A stretch of 32,026 bases of DNA from Lachnospiraceae bacterium (GCA_022799355.1 JAAWOG010000045.1:1-32026), one strand, 5' to 3'. Shown: positions 7,088 to 16,265, counted from the stretch's first letter. Numbers and translations are program-made. The notes: generated from the letters alone by a model not told the origin.

Positions 7088-8899
7088 TTATTTTACAGTC
7101 TTGTAAATCGGTCCGTATGTGGAGCATGCTCTGTAATCAGCACCTTCTTTGTCTGCCGTGCCGAATGCACCCCATGCTGCCGGACGGAAGATATCGTCTG
7201 CCGGTACATTGTGCATCGCTACGGGGATTCTCAGCATGGAACACATCGTGATCAGGTCGGCACCGATATGTCCGTAGGAGATCGCGCCGTGGTTAGCGCC
7301 CCAGTTGTTCATCACATCATAAGCACTCTTGAAGGGGCTGCCTTCCTTGCCGTCCGTTCTCGGCGCAAACCATGTGCAGGGCCAGGTATAGTCCGTTCTC
7401 TTCCAGAGCGTATCGGAAACTTCCTCGGGCAGAGCCACGGTCCAGCCTTCTGCGATCTGCAGTACGGGACCTAAGCCTTTTACAAGGTTCAGACGGATCA
7501 TGGTTGCAGGCATTTCCGCTTTTGTCTCAAATCTGGAGGAGAAGCCGCCGCCGCGGAAATATCCGTTGTCAGCCGCACACCACTCGGTTGCATCCATAAT
7601 TGCCTTCTGGTCTTCTTCCGTGATATTGTACCATTCTTTCATGGTCGGATTGCCGTCCTCATCCTTACATACGCCGGATGCATCCAGACAGCATGCGCCG
7701 GAGTTGATCAGGTGGATAAAGCCGTTCGCGTCTTTTGCGTGGCCTTCGATATCATAGCCTGTCACTCTCTTTACGGAAGTATCGCTCCAGCAGGTACGCA
7801 CATCCGCAAACATCTGTGCTCTGTTGGTAAGAAGCTTCATAAACAGCATGCCCAGTCCGTTCAATACATCGTTTTCCGTTGCCAGAACGAAAGGCTCCCT
7901 TGCGCCGTTCCAGTCGAAGGATGTATTTAACATAGCCTCCGGGAAGTCGCAGTTGGGCCAGTGATCCGTCCACTGTCTCTGTCCCTGGAAACCGCCGCAG
8001 ATCGCATTATGTCCCACAGCTTCCTCCTCACAACCTTCCGGCAGATTCGGATTGCCCTGGTACAGATCTTCGATGATAACAGCCATCTTTGCGATAAATT
8101 CCCAGTCTTTTTCTTTCTTTTCATCGGAACTTCTCACGAAGTCAGGATTCTTGTCCCAGCCTTCCTTGCAGTTTGCCTTGATCCATGCAAGTGCTTTCTG
8201 ATAGTCGTCCTCGTTGTAAATATGTTCATCTATTCTGCGGATGATCTCTACCTCATCGATGGATTCCACACGCATACCAAGATATTCCTCAATAAAGCCC
8301 TGATCGATGATGGAACCGCCGATACCCATCGTTACGGAACCGATCTGGAGATAGGATTTATCTCTCATGGACGCCGCTGCCACTGCCGCACGTCCGAATC
8401 TGAGCAGTTTTGCTTCCACGTCGGCGGGAATGGATGTATCGTCAGCTTCCAGCACTTCATGCCCGTAAATACCGAATGCCGGCAGGCCTTTCTGTGCATG
8501 GGTAGCCAGTACGGATGCCAGATAAACGGCGCCCGGTCTTTCCGTTCCGTTGAAACCCCATACCGCCTTGATGGTCTGCGGATTCATATCCATTGTCTCG
8601 GAACCGTAGCACCAGCAGGGAGTTACCGTCAATGTGATCGCTACGCCTTCTTTTCTGAATTTCGCTTCACAGGCTGCGGATTCCGCCACACGTCCGATCG
8701 TCGTATCGGCGATCACAACCTTCACCGGCTCGCCATTGGAATATTTCAGGTTTTCCTCAAACAATTTCGCAGCGGACTTCGCCATGTTCATCGTCTGCTC
8801 TTCCAAAGACTCTCTTACCTTTAATGCGCCTCTGCGGCCGTCGATCGTAGGTCTGATGCCGATTACCGGATAGTCACCGATATATCTGTTTTTTGCCAT
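7088..8899 (-). CDS. fucI: L-fucose isomerase
   Basis: 603 aa, close to the usual FucI length (about 590). The start ATG has GGAGGG nine bases upstream. FucI converts L-fucose to L-fuculose (and D-arabinose to D-ribulose) in the cytoplasm using Mn2+. The N-terminus ([20 protein letters not shown]) is family-typical. Two of the metal ligands are visible at the correct separation of 24 residues: Glu342 in ATENDVLNG and Asp366 in FADVRTCW, corresponding to Glu337 and Asp361 of the E. coli enzyme. It is transcribed away from an AraC-family regulator at 9167 across a shared 267-bp promoter region and ends at its own terminator. A kinase that could take the next step lies two genes downstream. Confidence 0.95.
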   Translation of the reverse strand: MAKNRYIGDYPVIGIRPTIDGRRGALKVRESLEEQTMNMAKSAAKLFEENLKYSNGEPVKVVIADTTIGRVAESAACEAKFRKEGVAITLTVTPCWCYGSETMDMNPQTIKAVWGFNGTERPGAVYLASVLATHAQKGLPAFGIYGHEVLEADDTSIPADVEAKLLRFGRAAVAAASMRDKSYLQIGSVTMGIGGSIIDQGFIEEYLGMRVESIDEVEIIRRIDEHIYNEDDYQKALAWIKANCKEGWDKNPDFVRSSDEKKEKDWEFIAKMAVIIEDLYQGNPNLPEGCEEEAVGHNAICGGFQGQRQWTDHWPNCDFPEAMLNTSFDWNGAREPFVLATENDVLNGLGMLFMKLLTNRAQMFADVRTCWSDTSVKRVTGYDIEGHAKDANGFIHLINSGACCLDASGVCKDEDGNPTMKEWYNITEEDQKAIMDATEWCAADNGYFRGGGFSSRFETKAEMPATMIRLNLVKGLGPVLQIAEGWTVALPEEVSDTLWKRTDYTWPCTWFAPRTDGKEGSPFKSAYDVMNNWGANHGAISYGHIGADLITMCSMLRIPVAMHNVPADDIFRPAAWGAFGTADKEGADYRACSTYGPIYKTVK

Positions 8900-8952
8900 A
8901 GTAGATTTCCCTCCATAATCATTGTTGATGTTTTAGTTGCCCTATAAGCTAT

Positions 8953-9013
8953 AGTATACAACATTTTTCAAAAATTGATAGTCTCAATTATATTATTATA
9001 TGGACAATTTTTG
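8953..9013. promoter_or_regulatory. Candidate fucI promoter and regulator binding sites in the divergent intergenic region
   Basis: In minus-strand orientation a good -10 hexamer TATACT (8958-8953) has no recognisable -35, as expected for an activator-dependent promoter. The -35 zone is occupied by an inverted repeat ATTGA-TAGTC-TCAAT (8974-8988). CAAAAATTG (8969-8977) and CAATTTTTG (9005-9013) form a second, wider inverted pair. These are candidate operators for the AraC-type protein encoded divergently at 9167. The remaining part, to 9166, holds a small imperfect hairpin (about 9050-9072) and the regulator's AAAGGA ribosome binding site. Confidence 0.45.
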
Positions 9014-9166
9014 TGATTTTTCTGGACTTCCTCGCTTCTTTAGGTTACAATTACCCGTAAAGCGGGAGTAATCGGCATGTTTTTAGTGATTGTCTCCAAT
9101 TTTATATAAGAATCAGCAGACGCCCCGGCAATTTATGAACAATCCGCATCACCGAAAGGAAACCTT

Positions 9167-10084
9167 ATGAAAGCCTTTCATGAAGTAAGAAATTACGCCT
9201 CCGACCTGATGGTCTGGCACAGAGAATTTGAAAATATCAGCTTTATCGCCCACTGGCACAGAGAGATTGAACTGCTCTATATCAAAAAGGGCTCCATTCG
9301 TATGCAGGTTACAAACCACTCCTTCACTGCCGAAGAAGGGGATCTTGTGGTCTGTGATACCGGCGAAATCCACTACAGCAATTCCTGCAGCAGGGGCTCC
9401 ATACTGGATTTCATTATCTTTGATACCGGTCTGATCAGCAGCCATTATCAGCATCACAGCTTTGCAAAGCCCCTCCTTACCGCCGAAGAACTGGAAGCCT
9501 CCGGACTAAAAAAGCGCCTTCTGGCGCTGGAGACACTGATCGATATGGAATTGTCCGATAAAAAACCCTACTATCAGGAACTCATCCGGGCGGCACTGCA
9601 GAATTTCTGGTTCCGGCTTCTGCGCATCATGCCCATGGACGAAGGCGGCAGTACGAAAAACCGCCGGACCGTTATGCTGGAAGAGTTTCAGTCCCTTCTT
9701 TCTTATATGGAGGAACATGCCTCTGAAAATATCACCTTAGAGATGGCCGCCGAAAAGATGCATTTTTCTCCGAGCCATTTTTCCAAAGTGTTCAAACAGC
9801 TTACCGGCACCGGATTTGTCCGATATTTAAATACGATCCGCATCACCCTTGCCTCAGAGCTTCTCTCCCGCTCCGATTTACCCATGATTCAGATTGCCTT
9901 TGCCTGCGGCTTTCAGAATGTGCGGAATTTCAATCGGGTTTTTAAGGAGATCACCGGCTCTACCCCCTCCGAATACAGCCGGATCGCAGGAAAGGAACCA
10001 CGGAATTTTACCTATTATAAATCCAATGCCGATATCATCGCGGAGGCGGAAAAAGATCCGATAACGATCGTAAAACAGACCTGA
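9167..10084 (+). CDS. AraC-family transcriptional regulator, probable fucose/deoxysugar regulator
   Basis: 305 aa. The N-terminal cupin-like sugar-sensing domain (HWHREIELLYIKKGSIRMQV, then TAEEGDLVVCDTGEIHYSN) spans about residues 15-110. The C-terminal AraC/XylS double helix-turn-helix (about 180-285) includes ITLEMAAEKMHFSPSHFSKV and IQIAFACGFQNVRNFNRVF. It is the only protein gene on the plus strand for about 9 kb either side and is divergent from fucI. This arrangement usually means local regulation, so activation of fucI in response to a deoxysugar is the natural inference; the ligand is not shown by sequence. AAAGGA lies about ten bases before the ATG. It converges with the gene at 10129-10638 with only 44 bp between. 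Confidence 0.88.
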   Translation: MKAFHEVRNYASDLMVWHREFENISFIAHWHREIELLYIKKGSIRMQVTNHSFTAEEGDLVVCDTGEIHYSNSCSRGSILDFIIFDTGLISSHYQHHSFAKPLLTAEELEASGLKKRLLALETLIDMELSDKKPYYQELIRAALQNFWFRLLRIMPMDEGGSTKNRRTVMLEEFQSLLSYMEEHASENITLEMAAEKMHFSPSHFSKVFKQLTGTGFVRYLNTIRITLASELLSRSDLPMIQIAFACGFQNVRNFNRVFKEITGSTPSEYSRIAGKEPRNFTYYKSNADIIAEAEKDPITIVKQT

Positions 10085-10128
10085 TCCGGGCAGCCCGTAG
10101 CGATTTATCCTAAAGGCTCTTTGCCGCA

Positions 10129-10638
10129 TCACTCCCCGGGTTCAAGCAGTTCCTGTTCCACGATCTTTGCCGCACATGCCACAAACTTTGCACAGGGGCG
10201 CTTCCGGTAATATTCCGGCGTCCGCTCGGATGGACGCGAGGAGCTGTCCCGTCCCAGAATATGCAGCAGTTCCCGGCAGATCAGAGAACCGTTTTCCTCT
10301 TCAAACTTCGCCGTAAGATCTCTGGTCCTCTTATACACTCTCTCCCTTGCCTTAAGGTCCGTCGGCTCCACATCCCCCTCCGCAAGTCCGGTAAGCAGCG
10401 CCATCGCCGATACCGTCCCGCAGACTTCCCGCAGCCTGCTGATACCGCCTCCTAAGGAGTTTGTCAGATTCATGGCCGTCTGTCTGTCGATGCCGAAGAG
10501 ATCCGCATAGGTGGAAAAAACCGCCTGGGCACAATTGCATCCGCCAAGAAACGCCTCCACCGCCTGCTCCTGTCTGGACTCTTTCAGTACCGCTTTATCC
10601 GCCTGTTTTTCGTTGTCATGCTTATCCCTGTTATCCAT
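10129..10638 (-). CDS. C_GCAxxG_C_C family protein (putative redox protein)
   Basis: 169 aa. The family signature is present: GGCNCAQAVF (the C-x-C-A core), a glycine-rich LGGGISRLREVCGTVSAMAL, then ICRELL and a C-terminal CAKFVACAAKIVEQ. Four or more conserved cysteines suggest metal, haem or Fe-S binding, but no activity is established for the family. A highly charged 25-residue N-terminal extension precedes the domain. AGAGAGGAATAAG gives a good ribosome binding site for the ATG. It lies just downstream of the carboxypeptidase gene (73-bp gap) and converges with the AraC regulator gene. Confidence 0.85.
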   Translation of the reverse strand: MDNRDKHDNEKQADKAVLKESRQEQAVEAFLGGCNCAQAVFSTYADLFGIDRQTAMNLTNSLGGGISRLREVCGTVSAMALLTGLAEGDVEPTDLKARERVYKRTRDLTAKFEEENGSLICRELLHILGRDSSSRPSERTPEYYRKRPCAKFVACAAKIVEQELLEPGE

Positions 10639-10711
10639 CTTATTCCTCTCTCCGAATCCTGCTCTTTTTTTGCCGGATTTTTATCTCCTTATTTCCTGAA
10701 AATCTCTCTTT

Positions 10712-12037
10712 TTACGGTCTGTCCCCCTGCTGTTTTCTCGCCCGGTGCCTTGCCATGATCTCCGCCTGCCTGCGCCTTCTCTCCTGCTCCTTCCGGTAAC
10801 TCTGGTAAAAAATGAAGCCGCAGACTGCCACCGCCCCAAGGGATACGGCAATGACTGAGACGGTCAACACCGGGAATCCACCGGATTTTTCCCGATCCTT
10901 TTTCTCGTTCCCGCCGCTTTCCGCCTGGTCCGTGCTTTCTTCTTTTCTGTCCGTAAGGCCGTCCACCCGCTCATCCATTTCCTTCTGTGTCAGCCTCTCC
11001 CCGTCCTCTCCCGCCGGCTTCTCTTCTTCCTCCGCCGGCGTCTCTTCCTCCTCTGCCGCGCCCAGTTCTTTTGCCTTTGCATCGATCTGCGCCCTCAGAG
11101 CCGGATTATCATAACAGGCAAACCCATAGTTGAACAGGGCGATGGAATCCTCATAATGCTTCGGCTTTTCATCTTTCAGCACAACACAGACCAATCTGTG
11201 CCCGTCTTTTTTGGCAAAGGTGACAAGTGTCTGTCTTGCCGTATCCGTATAACCGTTTTTTCCGCCTGTCGTATATTCATAAGGCTTTTTCCCGGAACGC
11301 TGACATTCCGGCAGCATACGGTGCTTATGCCGCAGATCGATCGCATCCGGCTGCTCCGGCGTCGCATCAATATGATAATAAACGGTTGCCGACATCTCCA
11401 GCAGCATCTGATTTTTTGCAAACGCCTGACCGATCAGCGCCATATCGTAAGCGCTGGTATAATGATTGTCATCGTGCAGCCCGTTGGCATTCACAAAGTT
11501 TGAATCTGATCCGCCCAGTTCCCGCACTTTCGCGTTCATCATCTCCGTAAATCCCTCTATGCTGCCGCCTACATGCTCCGCTATTCCGGAGGACACCTCG
11601 TTTGCCGATTCCAGCAGCGCCGCATACAGACATTCCTCCATGGTAAGCTGCTCCCCCTCATCTATGCCAATATTGGAAGAACCTCTTTCTATCCCGTATA
11701 CCGCCTCATGGGAAAAAGTGACTATATCAGTCAATTCACTGTTCTCCGCCGCCAGCAGACATGTCAGCAATTTGGTAATGGATGCCGGATACTGCCTTTT
11801 ATGAATATTTTTCTCATACAATATGACGCCTGTGTCAATATCCATCAAAATAGCGCTGTCCGCCACTACCTCCGGCGCCGTAGATGCATCCAGCGCCCAG
11901 TCCGGTCCTGAGGGAAGCTGCTCCAGGGCCTGTGCATCCTCTCCCTCTTCCGCGGCACCCACGCTCATACACTGTAATATCAGTGACAATACCGTCAGAA
12001 CGATTGTCACTTTCCATCTTCTCTTTTTATTCTTCAT
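10712..12037 (-). CDS. D-alanyl-D-alanine carboxypeptidase (peptidase S11, DacF type)
   Basis: 441 aa. A signal peptide (about residues 1-28) leads into a penicillin-binding-protein fold with SxxK (S86-I-T-K89) and SxN (S144-A-N146). The third motif is K260-N-G rather than the usual K-T-G. A long acidic Glu/Pro-rich linker (about 325-385) precedes a C-terminal membrane helix (about 390-412) and a very basic cytoplasmic tail. The enzyme would trim the terminal D-Ala from peptidoglycan stem peptides at the outer face of the membrane. No Shine-Dalgarno sequence is visible upstream of the ATG (the 30 bases before it are A/T-rich), although the signal peptide supports this start. The ComEC-like gene ends 41 bp upstream, suggesting one operon. 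Confidence 0.9.
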   Translation of the reverse strand: MKNKKRRWKVTIVLTVLSLILQCMSVGAAEEGEDAQALEQLPSGPDWALDASTAPEVVADSAILMDIDTGVILYEKNIHKRQYPASITKLLTCLLAAENSELTDIVTFSHEAVYGIERGSSNIGIDEGEQLTMEECLYAALLESANEVSSGIAEHVGGSIEGFTEMMNAKVRELGGSDSNFVNANGLHDDNHYTSAYDMALIGQAFAKNQMLLEMSATVYYHIDATPEQPDAIDLRHKHRMLPECQRSGKKPYEYTTGGKNGYTDTARQTLVTFAKKDGHRLVCVVLKDEKPKHYEDSIALFNYGFACYDNPALRAQIDAKAKELGAAEEEETPAEEEEKPAGEDGERLTQKEMDERVDGLTDRKEESTDQAESGGNEKKDREKSGGFPVLTVSVIAVSLGAVAVCGFIFYQSYRKEQERRRRQAEIMARHRARKQQGDRP

Positions 12038-12078
12038 AGTTTAATCTGTTTATTTATTTTCCGCTTCCATTATGATCC

Positions 12079-13005
12079 TCAGAAATAAGGTTCACAATTC
12101 CATACAATATTCTTCCCGTCCGAATATGCCACAATTGTCCCCTGCATATCCGTCCGCCGCACTTTTACGCCCGCCTCCCGCAGCCGCTTCAGCACTTCCT
12201 CATCCGGATTTTCTTTTTCTCCCTGATCATCACAGCTTATCACCGCAAACGCCGGAGAAACGGCGTTCAAAAATTTCTTTTTGCTGGAACTTTTCCCGCC
12301 GTGATGTCCCACCTGATATACGTCCGCCCTCAAAGACAGCCCCGGTTTTCGGCTGTTATCCACCATATCGTTTTCCGCTTCCTTCTCCGCGTCTCCGGTG
12401 AACAAAAACGTATTCTCCCCAAAGCGCAAAAGCAGCGCAATGGAAGAATTATTGGACTCCTCATACACGCCGCTTGGTGCAAGTATTGTAAACCGGGCTT
12501 CTCCAAGCTGATATACGGCTCCCACCTCCGGCATAAGCGGCACAATGCCCTTTTGCTTTAATGTCTCATGCAGAATCTCTTCCGTCCCGCTTCCCTTCAC
12601 ATAGTCAGGTAAAAATACCTGCCCTGTGGGAACTCCGGTTAAAATGGCGGGGGCGCCGCCGATATGATCCTTGTCCGGATGAGTCAATATCAGATACTCC
12701 AGCTTTTCCACTCCCTGCTCTCTCAGATAACTCTGCAGTTTCACTCCCTGTGTATCATCCCCGCAATCGATCATCATGGCATATTCCCCGCAGAGAATCA
12801 AGGTGGAATCCCCATGCCCCACATCCAGAAAGTGTACCTCCAACGCCCCTTCCGCTTCTACGGGATTCCCGGCATCTCTCCCGGGTTCCATAAAAAGCAG
12901 GCACAGCAGCGCCGCCGCGCAAAAAAGCAGCAACAGGAGTCCTCCCCGCTCTTTGCCGAAACGAGTCCCACCGCTTTTTCTATTATATGACCTAAATAAT
13001 CTCAT
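12079..13005 (-). CDS. ComEC/Rec2 C-terminal-like metallo-beta-lactamase-fold hydrolase
   Basis: 308 aa. A short basic N-terminus and one membrane helix (about residues 21-40) are followed by an extracellular metallo-beta-lactamase domain. It shows HFLDVGHGDSTLI, a MIDCGDD metal loop and the LTHPDKDHIGG motif (H109, D111, D113, H114), then FLFTGDAEKEAE and YQVGHHGGKSSS. This resembles the isolated C-terminal domain of the competence protein ComEC, which in many Firmicutes occurs as a secreted or anchored stand-alone hydrolase. A nuclease or phosphodiesterase role is possible but not shown. The start codon lies inside the end of the preceding gene (14-base overlap), implying translational coupling. 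Confidence 0.82.
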   Translation of the reverse strand: MRLFRSYNRKSGGTRFGKERGGLLLLLFCAAALLCLLFMEPGRDAGNPVEAEGALEVHFLDVGHGDSTLILCGEYAMMIDCGDDTQGVKLQSYLREQGVEKLEYLILTHPDKDHIGGAPAILTGVPTGQVFLPDYVKGSGTEEILHETLKQKGIVPLMPEVGAVYQLGEARFTILAPSGVYEESNNSSIALLLRFGENTFLFTGDAEKEAENDMVDNSRKPGLSLRADVYQVGHHGGKSSSKKKFLNAVSPAFAVISCDDQGEKENPDEEVLKRLREAGVKVRRTDMQGTIVAYSDGKNIVWNCEPYF

Positions 13006-13492
13006 ATTCCAGTCCTATTGCATCCGTCAATCTGCATAAAGCCTGATCCCAGCATTTCTCCGGCTCCTTATCCATCGTAAAGCCCTGATAGGAAACGCCT
13101 CCTGTCATAGTGACCATACCGTTTTCGTATTTCACCGTACAAAGCAGATACTTTACAAATCCCCCGCTTCCCGCCTCCTGCTCCGCGCTTTTCAGAAGCT
13201 CCTGCGCCTTCTTCGGATTATATGCCAGCACCTGTTTCATAAAAAGCGGTGTGCGCTTTCCCTTTACGGCAGTAAGGATCTGAGGGCGCACCGACTCCCA
13301 GGCCGTAAACTCCCACAGTTCCTGCATTTCCTGCTCTTCCTTCGTATAAAAATCCCGCCTGATCCGTCCGTCAATACTATAGCTGACATATGTATCGACT
13401 TTTGATTCCATCAGCAGAAAATCAGAAAAAGCATCCGACATCAGAAACTTCTGCATAAATTCTTTTATATTTTTTATCCTTAAGCAAATCAT
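12992..13492 (-). CDS. DUF5721-like conserved hypothetical protein
   Basis: 166 aa, soluble, with no signal peptide or membrane helix. The sequence (MICLRIKNIKEFMQKFL... with FLLMESKVDTYVSYSIDGRI and VKGKRTPLFMKQVLAYNPKK) resembles a Lachnospiraceae family of unknown function that I recall as DUF5721; this match is from memory. AGAGGA sits nine bases upstream of the ATG. It overlaps the metallo-hydrolase gene by 14 bases and heads a likely three-gene unit with that gene and the carboxypeptidase. No function is proposed. Confidence 0.7.
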   Translation of the reverse strand: MICLRIKNIKEFMQKFLMSDAFSDFLLMESKVDTYVSYSIDGRIRRDFYTKEEQEMQELWEFTAWESVRPQILTAVKGKRTPLFMKQVLAYNPKKAQELLKSAEQEAGSGGFVKYLLCTVKYENGMVTMTGGVSYQGFTMDKEPEKCWDQALCRLTDAIGLEYEII

Positions 13493-13535
13493 AGCGCTGT
13501 GTCCTCTTTATTTTACTGCTTATCATCTTAACAAA

Positions 13536-13561
13536 AAAAGCGGCCGCACGCAACCGCTTTT
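13536..13561 (-). terminator. Intrinsic terminator of the metal-efflux operon
   Basis: On the minus strand AAAAGCGG pairs with CCGCTTTT around a ten-base GC-rich loop, followed by a T7 run. It is 71 bp past the ATPase stop codon. The opposite strand also has a T run, but no plus-strand gene ends here. Confidence 0.85.
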
Positions 13562-13632
13562 CCACATCATCCTCTTTTCCTGTTGTCGGATACCATTTAC
13601 CCAATCCGTAAAGATCTCCCAAAAATAACAGC

Positions 13633-15543
13633 TCACTCCGTTTTCAGCGCCCGCATGGAGTTCATAATAGCGATCACCGCCACGCCCACATCCGCAAAAA
13701 CGGCCTCCCACATATTTGCCATACCGAAGGCTCCCAGTATCAGTACAAGTGCCTTGATGCCAAGGGCAAAAACAATATTCTGTCTGACAATCCCAAGCGT
13801 CTTTCCGGCACACCGCATCACCGCCGCGATCTTTCGCACGTCATCGTCCATCAGCACCACATCCGCCGCCTCTATCGCCGCATCGGATCCCATACTCCCC
13901 ATGGCAATACCGATATCCGCCCTTGAGAGCACCGGCGCATCATTGATGCCGTCTCCCGCAAATGCCAGCTTTTCTTTTCCCCTCTGCCCATCAAGCAATG
14001 TTTCCACAATGCTTACCTTATCTCCGGGCAGAAGTTCCGCATAAACTTCGTCAATCCCCAGCGCGGCGGCTGCGGCCTCCGCAGCTTCTCTTCTGTCGCC
14101 GGTCAGCATAACGCATTTTCTGACGCCTACTTTTTTCATATCGCGGATGGCCTCGGCCGCCCCTTCTTTTACCACATCGGAAATCACCAATGCACCCAGA
14201 TACCGTTTTTCACAGGCCGCATAGATAACCGTTCCCGCTCCCGCCACACTTTGATAAGCTATCTGTTCCCGCTCCATCAGTTTTTCATTGCCCAGAAGAA
14301 CTTCTTTGTTATCTACCCTGACACAAATGCCATATCCGGCAATCTCCTTCGCCTCCGACACCCTGTCCATATCGGGCTTTCCGCCCTGCTCCTCATAAGC
14401 CTCCCGAACGGAAACCGCAATCGGATGGTTGGAATATCCCTCTCCGAGAGCGGCAAGCTCCAGCAGCTCCCTGCTTCGCCCATCTCTTCTCTCCTTTGAT
14501 TCCCCGGCTTTTTGCTCCGACGGCAGAATCTCAGTTACCTTAAACTCTCCTTTTGTCAACGTTCCCGTCTTGTCAAAAACGATTGTCTTTACCTCCGCAA
14601 CGGCTTCCAGATAATTTCCACCCTTCACAAGAACGCCCATGCGGGAAGCCGCGCCTATACCGCCGAAAAACCCTAACGGCACCGAGATCACAAGCGCGCA
14701 GGGGCAGGAGATCACCAGGAAGGTACAGGCTCTCTGAATCCATTCCCCGAAACCTCCTCCCAGAACAAAGGGAGGAACAAACGCAAGAAGCACAGCGCTG
14801 ATGGTCACCGCCGGCGTATAATACCGGGCAAATTTTGTAATAAATTTCTCCGTTTTTGCCTTCTTGCTGCTGGCATTTTCTACCAGTTCCAGAATCTTAG
14901 CCACCGTGGAATCATCAAATTCCTTTGTGGTACGGATTTTCAATGTACCGCTCCCGTTTACACAGCCGCTGAATATCTCTTTTCCGGCACTCACCTTTCT
15001 GGGCACGGATTCCCCTGTCAGCGCCGCCGTATCGATATAGGATTCTCCCTCTTCTACCACACCATCCAGCGGTATCCTCTCCCCGGGTTTCACGACTATC
15101 ACACTGCCCACTTCCACATCATCCGGATCTACCTGCACCACTTCACCATCCTGCTCCACATTGGCATATTCCGGGCAGATATCCATCATGGCCGCAATAG
15201 ACTGGCGGGACTTTCCGACAGCATAGCTCTGAAACAGCTCGCCCACCTGATAAAACAGCATTACCGCTGCCGCTTCCGAATATTCTTTTACACCGAAAGC
15301 CCCGAACGTAGCAAGCATCATCAGAAAATTCTCATCAAAAATCTGACCGTTTTTGATATTGCGCAGCGCCTTATATATAATGTCATATCCGATGATCAGA
15401 TAAGGGACCGCATAGGCAGGCAAAAGCGCCCATGTACCGGCAAGCGCTCCAAACATTCCCAGATGTTCACAGGCCATCAGCGCTGCCAGCAAAACAAAGG
15501 ATATGATGATCCTCCATAACACGTTTTTTTGTTTTTTCGTCAT
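13633..15543 (-). CDS. cadA: Zn2+/Cd2+/Pb2+-exporting P1B-type ATPase lacking an N-terminal HMA domain
   Basis: 636 aa. Motifs in order: TGES (176-179), the metal-site CPC in ISCPCALVIS (280-282), phosphorylated Asp in DKTGT (D324), SNHPIAV (the P1B-specific HP), and GDGINDAP in the hinge. The last helix region has FADVGVAVIAIMNSM, whose Asp with the CPC marks the Zn/Cd/Pb group rather than the copper pumps. Unlike CadA/ZntA, it begins directly at the first membrane helices with no heavy-metal-binding domain. That domain is encoded separately just upstream (15573-15791). GGAGGAGAAGAA precedes the ATG. Third gene of a repressor-chaperone-pump operon under the operator at 16266-16297. Confidence 0.93.
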   Translation of the reverse strand: MTKKQKNVLWRIIISFVLLAALMACEHLGMFGALAGTWALLPAYAVPYLIIGYDIIYKALRNIKNGQIFDENFLMMLATFGAFGVKEYSEAAAVMLFYQVGELFQSYAVGKSRQSIAAMMDICPEYANVEQDGEVVQVDPDDVEVGSVIVVKPGERIPLDGVVEEGESYIDTAALTGESVPRKVSAGKEIFSGCVNGSGTLKIRTTKEFDDSTVAKILELVENASSKKAKTEKFITKFARYYTPAVTISAVLLAFVPPFVLGGGFGEWIQRACTFLVISCPCALVISVPLGFFGGIGAASRMGVLVKGGNYLEAVAEVKTIVFDKTGTLTKGEFKVTEILPSEQKAGESKERRDGRSRELLELAALGEGYSNHPIAVSVREAYEEQGGKPDMDRVSEAKEIAGYGICVRVDNKEVLLGNEKLMEREQIAYQSVAGAGTVIYAACEKRYLGALVISDVVKEGAAEAIRDMKKVGVRKCVMLTGDRREAAEAAAAALGIDEVYAELLPGDKVSIVETLLDGQRGKEKLAFAGDGINDAPVLSRADIGIAMGSMGSDAAIEAADVVLMDDDVRKIAAVMRCAGKTLGIVRQNIVFALGIKALVLILGAFGMANMWEAVFADVGVAVIAIMNSMRALKTE

Positions 15544-15572
15544 TTCTTCTCCTCCAGTCCCTCACTGCTTCT

Positions 15573-15791
15573 TTACAGCAATATTTTACAATCCGGTTCT
15601 ACCTTCGCACAGACCGCCGCCACTTCTTTCATAATCTCGTCAAATCTGTCATCTTCCGCATCTATCGTCATTTTCTGCGCCATAAAACTGACATTAGCGT
15701 CATTTACGCCCGCTATCTTTTTAATGGCCTCCTCCATTTTTGCCGCACAGTTTGCACAATCCAGATCTTCCATTTTAAATTTTTTCTTCAT
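15573..15791 (-). CDS. Stand-alone heavy-metal-associated (HMA) domain protein
   Basis: 72 aa from the ATG at 15791, preceded by GGAGAAGAGAA; the in-frame extension upstream is a poly-basic stretch without a ribosome binding site. The ferredoxin-like HMA fold is recognisable from KMEDLDCANCAAKMEEAIKK, where C-A-N-C is the metal-binding CxxC, and from the NDANVSFMAQKMTID strand. The MEDLDCANCA form is the one seen in Zn/Cd pumps. It is 29 bp upstream of the ATPase gene that lacks this domain, so it probably delivers Zn/Cd to the pump or regulates it in trans. The pair looks like a split form of the normal fused protein. Confidence 0.9.
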   Translation of the reverse strand: MKKKFKMEDLDCANCAAKMEEAIKKIAGVNDANVSFMAQKMTIDAEDDRFDEIMKEVAAVCAKVEPDCKILL

Positions 15792-15822
15792 TTCTCTTCT
15801 CCTTCTTCTTTTTTGCTTTCTC

Positions 15823-16182
15823 TTATTCTTCGATATGTTCCCGCCCCTGCGCAATCATCGTTCTCACATGCTCATCCGCCAGAGAATAAAATACCGATTT
15901 GCCTTCCCGCCTTGCACTGACAAGTTTCGCCTGTTTCAGTATCCTGAGCTGATGAGAAACGGCAGACTGCGTCATATGCAAAACTTCCGCCAGATCACAG
16001 ACACATACCTCCGCCTCAAAAAGTACAAACAGGATACGAATCCTTGTGGAATCGCCAAATACCTTGAACAGCTCCGCCAGATCATACAACTCCTCTTCCT
16101 CCGGCATCCCCTTATTCACCTTCTCAACCAGCTCCTCATGCACAAAAATCTGTTCACAGCACTCCACCTTTTCTCCTGCCAT
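15823..16182 (-). CDS. ArsR/SmtB-family metal-responsive repressor (CadC/CzrA type)
   Basis: 119 aa. The ATG at 16182 is chosen because GGAAGGGG lies seven bases upstream; the ATG two codons earlier is too close to it. The winged helix-turn-helix includes FKVFGDSTRIRILFVLFEAE and LHMTQSAVSHQLRILKQAKL. Two metal-site signatures are visible: the alpha-3N CVC motif in AEVCVCDLAEVL with upstream ECCEQIFVHEE, and an alpha-5 site of the form DxH...HxxE in DEHVRTMIAQGREHIEE. Having both is typical of CadC-like sensors of Cd/Pb/Zn. It should repress its own operon through the palindrome at 16266-16297 and release it on metal binding. Confidence 0.92.
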   Translation of the reverse strand: MAGEKVECCEQIFVHEELVEKVNKGMPEEEELYDLAELFKVFGDSTRIRILFVLFEAEVCVCDLAEVLHMTQSAVSHQLRILKQAKLVSARREGKSVFYSLADEHVRTMIAQGREHIEE

Positions 16183-16265
16183 ATCCATCCCCTTCCTTTT
16201 CCGACGCCCGGCTTTTCCCTCTCCCTGCCGCACTATGATCCCGTGTTTTCATATCGATTTTATTT

